This document shows, in pieces, positions 16,161 to 24,478 of a DNA stretch of 64,000 nucleotides. The DNA comes from Pedobacter sp. ok626 (GTDB lineage Bacteria > Bacteroidota > Bacteroidia > Sphingobacteriales > Sphingobacteriaceae). The notes beneath the pieces were generated by a model. The model ran no database searches. It saw only the letters and a list, made by a program, of their open reading frames with translations, and was not told the origin of the DNA. Positions within the stretch are counted from its first letter, which is position 1. Each line of letters begins with the position of its first letter. The stretch spans positions 1-64,000 of the forward strand of contig NZ_FNEX01000026.1 in assembly GCF_900100435.1 (NCBI RefSeq). Direction: 5' to 3'. A program made the translations under genes and the position numbers.

Positions 16161-18980
16161 ATGGATTACCAATTTAAAGAAATAGAGCAAAAGTGGCAAA
16201 AATTCTGGGCTCAGAATCAAACGTTTAAGGCAGAAACTGAATCTGCTAAACCTAAATTTTATGTGCTCGACATGTTTCCGTATCCTTCAGGAGCGGGATT
16301 ACATGTTGGTCATCCGCTAGGCTATATTGCTTCTGATATATTTGCGAGGTATAAAAGACTGAAGGGCTTTAATGTGTTACACCCGATGGGATACGATTCT
16401 TTCGGCCTACCGGCAGAACAGTATGCGATCCAAACCGGACAGCATCCTGCTATAACCACCGAAACCAATATCAATACTTATCGTAAGCAATTGGATGCAA
16501 TCGGCTTCTCTTTTGATTGGAGTAGAGAAATTCGTACAAGTGACGCGACCTATTATAAATGGACGCAGTGGATCTTTATGCAGTTGTTTAATTCATGGTA
16601 TAATCTTGAAAATGATCGCGCAGAAGATATCACTAGCCTGATCGAAAAATTCAATGCCTCGGGTACTGCTGATGTTAAAGCCGTTTGCGATGAAGATGTA
16701 AAAAGCTTCATGCCAAGCGACTGGTCGACTATGTCACCTCGTGAAAAGCAAGAAGAGCTTTTGAAATATCGGTTAACATTTTTAAAAGAAAGCACAGTAA
16801 ACTGGTGCGCTGCTTTAGGTACTGTGCTGGCTAATGATGAAATAAAGGACGGTTTTTCTGAACGCGGCGGTCATCCGGTTGAGCAGAAAAAAATGATGCA
16901 GTGGAGTATGCGCATCTCTGCTTACGCCGAACGCTTGCTGCAAGGATTAAATACGATCGACTGGCCAGAGCCTGTTAAGGAAATGCAACGCAACTGGATC
17001 GGCAAAAGTGTTGGCGCAAGCGTAAGGTTTACTATCGAGAAATCGGCAGAGCTTGAATCTCAAATCTCAGCGCTTAAAGATGATTATATTGAAGTTTTTA
17101 CCACACGTGTGGATACCATATTTGGTGTTTCTTACCTGGTGCTTGCGCCGGAGCATGAGTTAGTTGCCCAGTTGACTACAGCTGCACAGCAAAACGACAT
17201 CAATAATTACATTGCCCAAACTAAGAAAAAATCAGAGCTTGATCGTATGGCTGATACCAAAACGGTATCGGGAGCCTTTACAGGAAGCTATGTGATTAAC
17301 CCAGTGAGCGGTGAGCGCATCCAACTTTGGATTGCAGATTATGTATTGGCTGGTTATGGTACGGGTGCCGTAATGGGTGTGCCAAGTGGCGACCAACGCG
17401 ATTGGTTGTTTGCCAGCCATTTTAACTTGCCAATCGTACAAATTCTGGATGCTCAGCAAGATATAGAACATCAGGCTGATGCCACCAAAGAAGGAAAATA
17501 TATCAATTCTGGTTTCATTAACGGAATGAATTATACTGAGGCTACTGCAACTTTAAACGCATGGCTGGAAGAAAAAGAAGTAGGTAAGGCTAAGATCAAT
17601 TACCGCATGCGTGACGCTATTTTTGGTCGCCAGCGGTATTGGGGAGAGCCAATTCCGGTGTATTTTGATTATGGTTTACCTTATTTGATTAAAGAAGGTG
17701 AACTGCCTTTGAGGCTGCCAGAAGTTGACAAATATTTACCTACCGAAACTGGTGAACCGCCATTGGCAAGAGCCGAAGGTTGGAAATATGAAGATAGATA
17801 CTCGTACGAACTAAGCACGATGCCGGGATGGGCAGGTTCTAGCTGGTATTGGTATCGCTATATGGATGCCGATAACTTTTCGGACTTTGCAAGTGAAGAG
17901 GCTATAGAATACTGGAGAGATGTGGATTTGTATATCGGTGGTTCGGAACATGCTACAGGTCACCTTTTATACAGCCGCTTCTGGAACAAGTTCTTGAAAG
18001 ATATGGGACATGTAAAAGAGGAAGAGCCTTTCAAAAAACTGATCAATCAGGGGATGATTCAAGGCAGAAGTAATTTTGTGTATCGTGTGATTGATGAAGA
18101 GGGAAGAGGCACAAATACTTTGGTTTCTTATGGTTTAAGAAAAGACTATAAAACTTCTGCATTGCATGTTGACGTAAACATTGTTGACAATGAGATCTTA
18201 GACATCGAGAAATTTAAGTTGTTTAGACCTGAGTTTGCGAATGCTGAGTTCATTCTTGAAAACGGTAAATATATCTGTGGTGTAGAGGTTGAAAAGATGT
18301 CTAAATCTAAATTCAACGTAGTTAACCCTGATGTGTTGATCGAGAGCTACGGAGCTGATACGCTACGTATGTACGAAATGTTTTTAGGCCCGCTAGAGCA
18401 AAGCAAACCTTGGAATACCAATGGTATTGAAGGCGTGTTTAAATTCTTGCGTAAGTTTTGGCGTTTGTTCCACAATGAGAACTGGACATTCCATGTAAGT
18501 GATTCTGTACCTACTAAAGCTGAGTTAAAAGCGCTACATAAGATCATTAAAAAAGTGCAGGATGATGTGGAACGTTTCTCGTTCAATACATCTGTTTCGA
18601 GCTTTATGATTGCTGTAAATGAGTTAACCGACCTGAAATGTAAAAATCGTCAGGTCTTGGAAGATCTGGTTGTTGTTCTTTCTCCTTATGCACCGCACAT
18701 TTGTGAAGAACTTTGGGTACTATTAGGACATGAAGCAGGTAGTTTATCTTATACTGCTTATCCAACTTTTAATCCTGCACATTTGGTAGAGGATGAGTTC
18801 AGTTACCCTGTTTCTGTAAATGGTAAAACGCGCTTAAATTTAAGTCTGAGTCTTACTTTAGAGCCTAAAGAGATTGAAGAAAGGGTATTGGCTAACGAAG
18901 ATGTACAGAAATACCTGGAAGGCAAGACACCGAAAAAGGTGATTGTTGTGAAGGGAAGAATTGTGAATATTGTAATATAA
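16161..18980 (+). CDS. leuS: leucine--tRNA ligase
   Basis: LeuRS charges tRNA-Leu and edits mischarged products. The 939-residue class I synthetase has the HIGH-type motif H-V-G-H at about residue 48 and K-M-S-K-S at about 712. A large CP1 editing insertion lies between them, with a threonine-rich T-T-R-V-D-T-I-F-G-V segment near 315. The anticodon-binding and C-terminal domains are present, ending V-V-K-G-R-I-V-N-I-V-I. Length is normal for Bacteroidota. A strong hairpin follows the stop. Confidence 0.98.
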   Translation: MDYQFKEIEQKWQKFWAQNQTFKAETESAKPKFYVLDMFPYPSGAGLHVGHPLGYIASDIFARYKRLKGFNVLHPMGYDSFGLPAEQYAIQTGQHPAITTETNINTYRKQLDAIGFSFDWSREIRTSDATYYKWTQWIFMQLFNSWYNLENDRAEDITSLIEKFNASGTADVKAVCDEDVKSFMPSDWSTMSPREKQEELLKYRLTFLKESTVNWCAALGTVLANDEIKDGFSERGGHPVEQKKMMQWSMRISAYAERLLQGLNTIDWPEPVKEMQRNWIGKSVGASVRFTIEKSAELESQISALKDDYIEVFTTRVDTIFGVSYLVLAPEHELVAQLTTAAQQNDINNYIAQTKKKSELDRMADTKTVSGAFTGSYVINPVSGERIQLWIADYVLAGYGTGAVMGVPSGDQRDWLFASHFNLPIVQILDAQQDIEHQADATKEGKYINSGFINGMNYTEATATLNAWLEEKEVGKAKINYRMRDAIFGRQRYWGEPIPVYFDYGLPYLIKEGELPLRLPEVDKYLPTETGEPPLARAEGWKYEDRYSYELSTMPGWAGSSWYWYRYMDADNFSDFASEEAIEYWRDVDLYIGGSEHATGHLLYSRFWNKFLKDMGHVKEEEPFKKLINQGMIQGRSNFVYRVIDEEGRGTNTLVSYGLRKDYKTSALHVDVNIVDNEILDIEKFKLFRPEFANAEFILENGKYICGVEVEKMSKSKFNVVNPDVLIESYGADTLRMYEMFLGPLEQSKPWNTNGIEGVFKFLRKFWRLFHNENWTFHVSDSVPTKAELKALHKIIKKVQDDVERFSFNTSVSSFMIAVNELTDLKCKNRQVLEDLVVVLSPYAPHICEELWVLLGHEAGSLSYTAYPTFNPAHLVEDEFSYPVSVNGKTRLNLSLSLTLEPKEIEERVLANEDVQKYLEGKTPKKVIVVKGRIVNIVI

Positions 18981-18996
18981 AATAATACTTCTTGTG

Positions 18997-19027
18997 AAAA
19001 GCTTCTAGTGAAAACTAGGAGCTTTTT
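18997..19027. terminator. bidirectional terminator between leuS and the Rpn-family gene
   Basis: AAAAGCTTCTAGT (18997-19009) pairs with ACTAGGAGCTTTT (19014-19026) around a GAAA loop with one mismatch, followed by T. The reverse strand also ends in TTTT. It probably ends both leuS and the convergent nuclease gene. Confidence 0.88.
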
Positions 19028-19054
19028 ATGTAATATTCCAAGCCAATTATTTGG

Positions 19055-20050
19055 TTATAAAGTGGCTATTTCTTCTATGGTGAGTCCAGTGGTTTTAGAT
19101 ATGATACTTAACGAAATATTTTCATTTTTTAATTTGATGGCCATTTCTTTACGTTCTTCTATGCGCCCCTCTATACGACCTTCTATATGCCCCTCGATAC
19201 GGCCTTCAACAATTCCCTCAACACGTCCCTCAACACGTCCCTCTATGCGTCCTTCTATAAGGCCCTTTTCTCGGCCTTCGTCTTTCGCATTTTCCATCAC
19301 GCTATAGTTATCCCGTTGTATTTTTAATCTTTGATTATATTCGCACATTTCTTCTCGCGTTAAATTGCCCACTTCAGCAAGCTCAAATACTTTTTCGTAT
19401 TCTGTATTGCCTACCAAAGATAGCGGTATTTCAGATAATTTTTCTAGGTTATTTAAGATGTAAAGCCACTGATCCAGTTCAGTTTCCAATTCAGTTTCCA
19501 GTTTTTTAAATTTAGGCATCTCTATAAAAGTATACGACAACTTTGAATAAAATTCTTGGTGCGTATTGTTGTCCATTAACCTAATATCATGTATAAAATG
19601 ATCCGGGTGGCTGTCGTCGAAATTAAAATTCATTATCCCTATAAAGAATACTTCAGGAATCTCATAATCCCAATCTGCAGGTACACCGATGCCCTGCTCC
19701 TGAATCAGATTTGCGGTATAAAAAATACTTCGGTCTTTAAAGTTTTTAGGTTTTGCTTTCTGCATTTCTACGATAAATTTTTCACCCCTGTCGCCAGTAC
19801 AGAGTAAATCAAATACTGTTTTCCTATAATCCTCACCGGACCCTTTAAACTCGGTATTATTATACTGAATATCAACAATTACTTTCCTTCCTTTTAGCAC
19901 CTGATTGATAAAACTGATTAATAGGTTTTTGTTGTGGGCTTTACCAAAAATGTGTTTAAATCCAAAGTCGCTATAAGGATCAATATAGCGTGCCTGATCC
20001 TTATTACTTATTGGATCGATGGATCTTGTAATACCTGTTTCTTCGCTCAT
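19055..20050 (-). CDS. Rpn-family PD-(D/E)XK nuclease / putative transposase
   Basis: The 331-residue protein begins with D-P-Y-S-D-F-G-F-K-H-I-F-G (about 24-36), typical of Rpn (recombination-promoting nuclease) and PDDEXK_2 proteins. Asp81 (V-F-D-L-L) and E-M-Q at 95-97 give the D...ExQ form of the PD-(D/E)XK active site. Known Rpn proteins cut DNA and promote RecA-independent recombination. Residues about 259-300 are a tetrapeptide array of the type E-G-R-I/V. The last 30 residues (I-S-K-T-T-G-L-T-I-E-E-I-A) look like a small helix-turn-helix often found in this family. The gene is convergent to leuS in a small accessory patch. It encodes no DDE transposase and shows no flanking IS ends. 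Confidence 0.9.
   Translation of the reverse strand: MSEETGITRSIDPISNKDQARYIDPYSDFGFKHIFGKAHNKNLLISFINQVLKGRKVIVDIQYNNTEFKGSGEDYRKTVFDLLCTGDRGEKFIVEMQKAKPKNFKDRSIFYTANLIQEQGIGVPADWDYEIPEVFFIGIMNFNFDDSHPDHFIHDIRLMDNNTHQEFYSKLSYTFIEMPKFKKLETELETELDQWLYILNNLEKLSEIPLSLVGNTEYEKVFELAEVGNLTREEMCEYNQRLKIQRDNYSVMENAKDEGREKGLIEGRIEGRVEGRVEGIVEGRIEGHIEGRIEGRIEERKEMAIKLKNENISLSIISKTTGLTIEEIATL
19151..19276 (-). repeat. 12-bp coding tandem repeat in the Rpn-family gene
   Basis: About ten imperfect copies of a 12-base unit encode a string of E-G-R-I / E-G-R-V tetrapeptides, with I-V, H-I and E-R variants. Copies differ mainly at third codon positions, so selection has kept the protein pattern. The array may form a charged helical spacer between nuclease and C-terminal segment. 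Confidence 0.9.
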
Positions 20051-20470
20051 TTTTCCTTTATTATTTCAGCAAACCTCTCGAGATAATTCATGATAAACTT
20101 CACTGCGCTGAAATTTGGTTGAAAACGCAGTTTAATCGTGTTTAGCCAAAATAAAATAACGTAAAGCAACAAAAGCGGGTACCAGTCTGACTCTACTCTA
20201 AGGCAACTTAATTCATGGTGTATTAACGGATATTAACCGGAAGCTACTCGGCTCCAGCCGGGTAGTTTCCGAGTAATGTCCGAGTAACGTCGGGGTAATG
20301 TCCGGGAATATAGCGGATTCAAACGGTTAATTATAAAGCAACTTTCTTGAGGTGATTTCGGGTTTTTAAGTTTTAAAAGATTAATTTTTCTTTTTGGTAT
20401 AGTTTTGACACATGTTATATCTAGGGTCATCGATTTAAATCAACGAATCTAGGCGTAACAACTAGACCAA
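20051..20470. other. non-coding spacer with a repeat element
   Basis: This 420-base gap holds the ~100-base element at 20232-20331. A 65-residue frame on the minus strand crosses that element, but it has no family features and I take it as chance. The first 180 bases, the likely upstream region of the Rpn-family gene, show no clear -7 element. Confidence 0.6.
20232..20331. repeat. ~100-bp element: terminal inverted repeats, hairpin, 11-bp tandem repeats
   Basis: The ends are ATTAACCG (20232-20239) and CGGTTAAT (20324-20331), perfect inverted copies. Inside, CTACTCGGCT (20244-20253) can pair with AGCCGGGTAG (20256-20265) with one wobble. Then come four imperfect 11-base units of the type TCCGAGTAATG, at 20268, 20279, 20290 and 20301. 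It carries no gene. It could be a MITE-like element, a structured RNA or a protein-binding array; sequence alone does not decide. Confidence 0.65.
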
Positions 20471-20749
20471 TTAGGTTGGTTTTTTTAATTCATCATTAAC
20501 GATGTTAGCGGCTAGAATCAGCGTATGAAGATATTCGTAGTAAGCGATCAGATTAGCACGTTCTGCATTAGGTAATATGCGGCGGCTCTTGGTATAAAAA
20601 CTCTGTTGGATCATTCTCCAGAGATATTCAAGACTATCGTCAAGTGGATAAATATCAAAAAAATCTTTTAATTTAGTTTTTGCGAATGCGTTAAGCTCAG
20701 CTTTGGTTCCTGAAGGTCTTTTGTGTAAAAATTGGTCGGGTGTATACAT
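20471..20749 (-). CDS. hypothetical protein, helical, 92 residues
   Basis: The ORF encodes 92 residues with no signal peptide or membrane segment, probably mostly helical (D-S-L-E-Y-L-W-R-M-I-Q-Q-S-F-Y and A-E-R-A-N-L-I-A-Y-Y-E-Y-L-H). I recognise no family. A ten-base-pair hairpin (20753-20779) lies three bases upstream of the ATG, which could influence translation. The gene is isolated between two repeat elements. Amino-acid make-up looks like a real soluble protein, so I accept it at moderate confidence. Confidence 0.6.
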   Translation of the reverse strand: MYTPDQFLHKRPSGTKAELNAFAKTKLKDFFDIYPLDDSLEYLWRMIQQSFYTKSRRILPNAERANLIAYYEYLHTLILAANIVNDELKKPT

Positions 20750-20752
20750 ATG

Positions 20753-20779
20753 CTCATTTTTTAAGTTTAAAAAAATGAG
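20753..20779 (-). promoter_or_regulatory. hairpin directly upstream of a start codon
   Basis: CTCATTTTTT (20753-20762) pairs perfectly with AAAAAATGAG (20770-20779) around a seven-base loop, three bases before the ATG of the 92-residue gene. In the RNA it would sit over the ribosome landing site. It could also be a terminator for transcription arriving from upstream. Confidence 0.55.
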
Positions 20780-20834
20780 TCTCTTGGAGATTTACAGAAA
20801 CCTATAGCAGCTTGATTTTATCGTGTAAAACGAA

Positions 20835-20929
20835 GGTGCACTATAGCGAGCTCTAAATACCGCGTTTACGGGCTTCTGACGGCCTTACCAAACGGATTTA
20901 CAATAGAGCCCATAACGCTATAGTGCACC
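20835..20929. repeat. 95-bp non-coding element with 14-bp perfect inverted ends
   Basis: GGTGCACTATAGCG (20835-20848) and CGCTATAGTGCACC (20916-20929) are perfect inverted copies. A second inner pair, GCTCTA (20850-20855) and TAGAGC (20904-20909), extends the arms. The centre is GC-richer than its surroundings. No obvious target-site duplication flanks it. The layout suits a miniature inverted-repeat element or a long structured RNA; it codes for nothing I can see. Confidence 0.7.
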
Positions 20930-21347
20930 GTCAAAAGTACAACAATATTTGTTATGGGCATTAATCTATTGTCTCGTTGGTTTAATTGTCAGAATTTGTA
21001 AACCGAGACTCTCAATTAATACCTCATTTAAGAAGTATGATCTGTTATTGTTGTTTCTTTTATTTCATTGGCTATCTATTTTAGGTTATTGGCTTTGGAA
21101 CTAAATCTATTGTAAGATAATCAAAGTAATTTTATAGAACATAATTATCTTGTAAGATTATTGTAATGTTTTTGTGTAAAAATATTGAAGTAAATTACGA
21201 TATTTTGATTTGATAAATCACACGCTTGTGACAGATAGTAAAACACTATAATAGCCTAGAGCAATTAAAATGAAAAATGATTGAGATAATACTGAAATAA
21301 ACCAAAATTTCTATCTAAATTTAGAATAGCACCAATATTATTAACTT
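20930..21347. other. A/T-rich spacer, no gene seen
   Basis: About 420 bases of strongly A/T-rich DNA between the 95-base element and the DUF2147 gene. A weak AATATTTG -7-like octamer occurs at 20943. I see no ORF, tRNA or convincing hairpin. Confidence 0.5.
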
Positions 21348-21896
21348 ATGTACAGCTCCTTACTGCTTCGGCAGGTATCAATAACCGTTTTGGTTATGTT
21401 AGCTGTCAACCCAATTTATGCACAAAAAAGTACTGCAGGTGGCTATGCCAAGGAAGCGGTATTCTCAAAAGAGTCTGCTGTTAATTATCTTCCAGATAAG
21501 ATTATCGGTAAATGGATCACTGAGAAGAAAAATCTCATTGTCGAAATTTATAAATCAGGCCTTGAATTTAAAGCGAAAGTTCTATGGTTTAGTGATGGAG
21601 ATGAATTAACTGAGCCTATTGATAGTAGGACGGATCTTAGAAATCCTAACCCTGCATTAAGAAGTCGGAAGCTACTGGGAATGGAAGTATTAAAACAGCT
21701 TAAGTTTATAGAAGAATCAAATAGTTGGGAAGAAGGTGTCATATACGACTCGCTGAGTGGCAAGGAATGGAGCTCCTGTGCTTTTTTTACAGATAATGGG
21801 CATTTGCGTGTAAAAGGTTACTGGCGATTCAAAATGCTCTGTAAAAGCCTGGATTTTTTGCCTTACAAAGGCTGCATCAAAATAATTGCTAAATAG
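21348..21896 (+). CDS. DUF2147 domain-containing secreted protein
   Basis: The 182-residue protein has an N-terminal signal peptide ending near Y-A-Q (about residues 24-26). The body shows the DUF2147 pattern: I-G-K-W-I-T-E-K at about 53, then D-L-R-N-P-N-P-A-L-R-S-R-K-L-L-G-M, then W-E-E-G-V-I-Y-D-S-L-S-G-K-E-W and L-R-V-K-G-Y-W. Proteins of this family are small periplasmic beta-rich proteins of unsettled role. It precedes a TonB-dependent receptor gene by about 70 bases and might be cotranscribed. Confidence 0.85.
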   Translation: MYSSLLLRQVSITVLVMLAVNPIYAQKSTAGGYAKEAVFSKESAVNYLPDKIIGKWITEKKNLIVEIYKSGLEFKAKVLWFSDGDELTEPIDSRTDLRNPNPALRSRKLLGMEVLKQLKFIEESNSWEEGVIYDSLSGKEWSSCAFFTDNGHLRVKGYWRFKMLCKSLDFLPYKGCIKIIAK

Positions 21897-21965
21897 GCCA
21901 ATACACCGTAGAGAAATTGTGTAGCATTGTGTAACAATTCCAATGTTACAGCTACTAATTGATGT

Positions 21966-24410
21966 ATGAAAGCCTATCTAAAATATTTCGCCTTTTTATT
22001 TGTAGTAACCGCACCAGTTTTTAGCGCAAATGCACAGTTTTCGCTTGGTGGGGCAACTAAGCCAACAGTAACAGGTCGGATTACAGCAGTAATCCTTGAT
22101 TCCCTAACTAAAAAGCCTATAGATTATGCAAGTATCTCCCTGTTTAAGGTAAAGGACGGCAAATCGGTGAATGGTGGTTTAACAGATGATAAGGGAAAGG
22201 TAGTGCTGCAAAATGTTGCCCCAGATGATTATAAGCTGACGATTGGTTTTATGGGGTATAAAACTAAAACAACACTGGTAACAACTACTGTTGGAAAACC
22301 AGATCATAATACAGGTATAATTTACATTAGTCCTACAGCTGGTAATTTAAAGGAGGTAGAAATTACAGGGCAAACAGCACTGATTGAAAATAAGATCGAT
22401 AAACTGGTTTACAATGCGGAGCAGGACATTACCAATGCAGGTGGTGATGCTACCGATGTGATGCGTAAAGTACCGATGCTCTCTGTAGATATAAATGGGA
22501 ATGTTCAGTTACGTGGTAGTTCGGTTAGGGTTTTAATTAATGGAAAGCCCTCGGGGACTATGGCGAATAGTGTTGCTGATGCCTTGAAGATGATTCCTGC
22601 AGAACAGATTAAAAGTGTTGAGGTGATTACTAGTCCATCGGCCAAGTATGATGCCGAGGGTTCTGGTGGGATCATTAATATTATTACCAAGAAAAAAACG
22701 GCGGAAGGGACGAGTGGAAGCGTAAATGCAACTGCCGGTACACGCTCAAATAATGGATCTTTTAACTTAAATGTTAAAACAGGACGTTTAGCGGTAAATG
22801 GTAGCTTAGGTTTAAATCAGGCTTACCCACAAAATTCGAAAGTAGTTAATTTTAATACTTCGACGATTGAAGGAGTAACGAATACGGTTTTACAAGATGG
22901 TTATTCTAAGTGGTCTAGGGTGGGGTATAATGGTAGCTTGGGCTTGGATTATGATTTCAATGGATACAATAATATTAGTACCACGGCCAAACTGAATCGT
23001 TTTTCTAATGGTGGTCCGGGTAGTTCATTGATCACGAGAAATGGTATAGTGTCTACCAATATAAGGGATATGGACATGAGCTTTAATAATCTGGATTGGA
23101 ATGTGGACTACAGAAAAACTACTAAACGGGATGGTGAGGAGTTTAGTGTTTCAGCGCAACTATCTGCCGGGCGTAACGGTAGCGACTTCAGCAATAGATT
23201 TCTCAGTGAGGGGCTTCCTGACCTGATTGTGTTGGGGCATAATACGGGTAAAAATAATGAGTATACCGTGCAAAGTGATTATGTGTATCCTTTTAGTAAA
23301 ACAACTGTTTTAGAAACCGGTGTCAAGGGCATCTTCAGAAATATCATAAGTGATTTTGATGTGGCGGAGCAAGATTTTGATTACGATCAAAATGTGGCTG
23401 CAGCCTATGGTGTGCTAGGTTTTAAATTGACTAAAAAGATAACCGTTAAGGCAGGTTTGAGAGCCGAGTACACGAAAATAGATGGAGTGGCCGGTCACAC
23501 ATTAAACTTTGATAACGATTATTTTAACTTGTTTCCGAGTATGGTGATTTCGCGGACCTTAAAAGGAATGTCTACCCTTAAACTGAGTTATAACCGCAGG
23601 GTACAACGTCCAAGTTTATTCTATTTAAATCCTTTCAGAAATCAAAGTGATGTGTTTAATCCAATTGAGGGTAATCCAAAGTTAGCTCCCGAATTGACTG
23701 ATAATATAGAGCTTGGTTATTCAACCTTTATTAAGGGATCGGTAATTACAGCTTCGGTGTTTTATAAGAATACTCAGGATGTGATTGAGAGTTTTATACG
23801 GCCAATAGTTGATGATGGTGTGGGTAAAAACCTGACGACTTATATAAATGTGGGAACTAGCCGTTCATATGGTTTTAATGTGTTCGGCTCTTATAATCCA
23901 AAACCTAAATGGACTTTAATGGCCAATTTGGGTTTAAATACGTATGAGGTTAATAGTAGTGACAAGGATATAAGTACAGGTACATTTTTAAATTATACTG
24001 CATTTGCGCGATCGGCCTATGCTTTGCCTAAAGGTTGGACTACTGAGCTTTGGGGAGTGATTAACGCGCCGAAACGTACTTTTCAAGGTAAGACTGATAT
24101 GATGTATTTTTATGGTGCTGCGGTAAAGAAAGAGATTTTGAAGAAAAAAGCGACTATTGGTTTAAATGTTTTGAATCCTTTTAATCGGGATTTGAATATA
24201 AAAACGACAAACATCACAGCCAATTCGTTTAATCGCAGTGATATCCATTACCCTTTACGCTCTTTTGGGATAAACTTTAGTTATAAGTTTGGTAAGATGA
24301 ATTTTGACGCTAAAAAGAAGAAGGTTAATAATGATGATGTGAAGAAAGAGGATCAACAACAAGGCGGTGGCGGCACCGGTGGCGGAGTTGGCGGATTGCA
24401 GGGGAATTAG
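21966..24410 (+). CDS. TonB-dependent receptor, outer membrane beta-barrel family
   Basis: The 814-residue protein has a signal peptide ending A-N-A-Q at about 24. A carboxypeptidase-regulatory-like domain follows (about 35-120), then a plug domain (about 125-245) with V-R-V-L-I-N-G-K-P-S-G and I-I-N-I-I-T-K-K. The rest is a long beta-barrel of the OMP_b-brl_3 type. It is not a SusC: the SusC signature is missing and no SusD follows. The last barrel strand (I-N-F-S-Y-K-F-G) is followed by about 40 extra residues, Lys-rich then Gln/Gly-rich. The substrate is unknown. The sigma gene follows after about 70 bases. Confidence 0.92.
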   Translation: MKAYLKYFAFLFVVTAPVFSANAQFSLGGATKPTVTGRITAVILDSLTKKPIDYASISLFKVKDGKSVNGGLTDDKGKVVLQNVAPDDYKLTIGFMGYKTKTTLVTTTVGKPDHNTGIIYISPTAGNLKEVEITGQTALIENKIDKLVYNAEQDITNAGGDATDVMRKVPMLSVDINGNVQLRGSSVRVLINGKPSGTMANSVADALKMIPAEQIKSVEVITSPSAKYDAEGSGGIINIITKKKTAEGTSGSVNATAGTRSNNGSFNLNVKTGRLAVNGSLGLNQAYPQNSKVVNFNTSTIEGVTNTVLQDGYSKWSRVGYNGSLGLDYDFNGYNNISTTAKLNRFSNGGPGSSLITRNGIVSTNIRDMDMSFNNLDWNVDYRKTTKRDGEEFSVSAQLSAGRNGSDFSNRFLSEGLPDLIVLGHNTGKNNEYTVQSDYVYPFSKTTVLETGVKGIFRNIISDFDVAEQDFDYDQNVAAAYGVLGFKLTKKITVKAGLRAEYTKIDGVAGHTLNFDNDYFNLFPSMVISRTLKGMSTLKLSYNRRVQRPSLFYLNPFRNQSDVFNPIEGNPKLAPELTDNIELGYSTFIKGSVITASVFYKNTQDVIESFIRPIVDDGVGKNLTTYINVGTSRSYGFNVFGSYNPKPKWTLMANLGLNTYEVNSSDKDISTGTFLNYTAFARSAYALPKGWTTELWGVINAPKRTFQGKTDMMYFYGAAVKKEILKKKATIGLNVLNPFNRDLNIKTTNITANSFNRSDIHYPLRSFGINFSYKFGKMNFDAKKKKVNNDDVKKEDQQQGGGGTGGGVGGLQGN

Positions 24411-24447
24411 CCGGCTAGTTTATTTTTTTTAAATATTGTTATATTGC

Positions 24448-24474
24448 GTTCTTATCTTATTTATGGATAAGAAC
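24448..24474 (+). promoter_or_regulatory. 9-bp hairpin upstream of the FecI-type sigma start
   Basis: GTTCTTATC (24448-24456) pairs perfectly with GATAAGAAC (24466-24474) around a nine-base loop, and the sigma gene ATG begins five bases later. It could act on translation initiation as RNA or as an operator as DNA. There is no U-tract, so it is not a typical terminator of the receptor gene. Confidence 0.55.
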
Positions 24475-24478
24475 AAAT

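Noticed and set aside
19151..19276. CRISPR-like array
   Set aside because: The 12-base units are contiguous, with no spacers, and code for protein repeats.
19008..19307. Plus-strand ORF with Ser/Pro/Arg repeats
   Set aside because: It is the antisense reading of the tetrapeptide repeat in the Rpn-family gene, which has clear nuclease motifs on the other strand.
20268..20311. CRISPR-like or origin iteron array
   Set aside because: The 11-base units have no spacers, number only four, and no replication gene is near; parA/parB are 17 kb away.
20233..20430. 65-residue ORF on the minus strand
   Set aside because: It runs across the hairpin and 11-base tandem units of a non-coding repeat element and has no signal, domain or sensible composition. 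Taken as chance.
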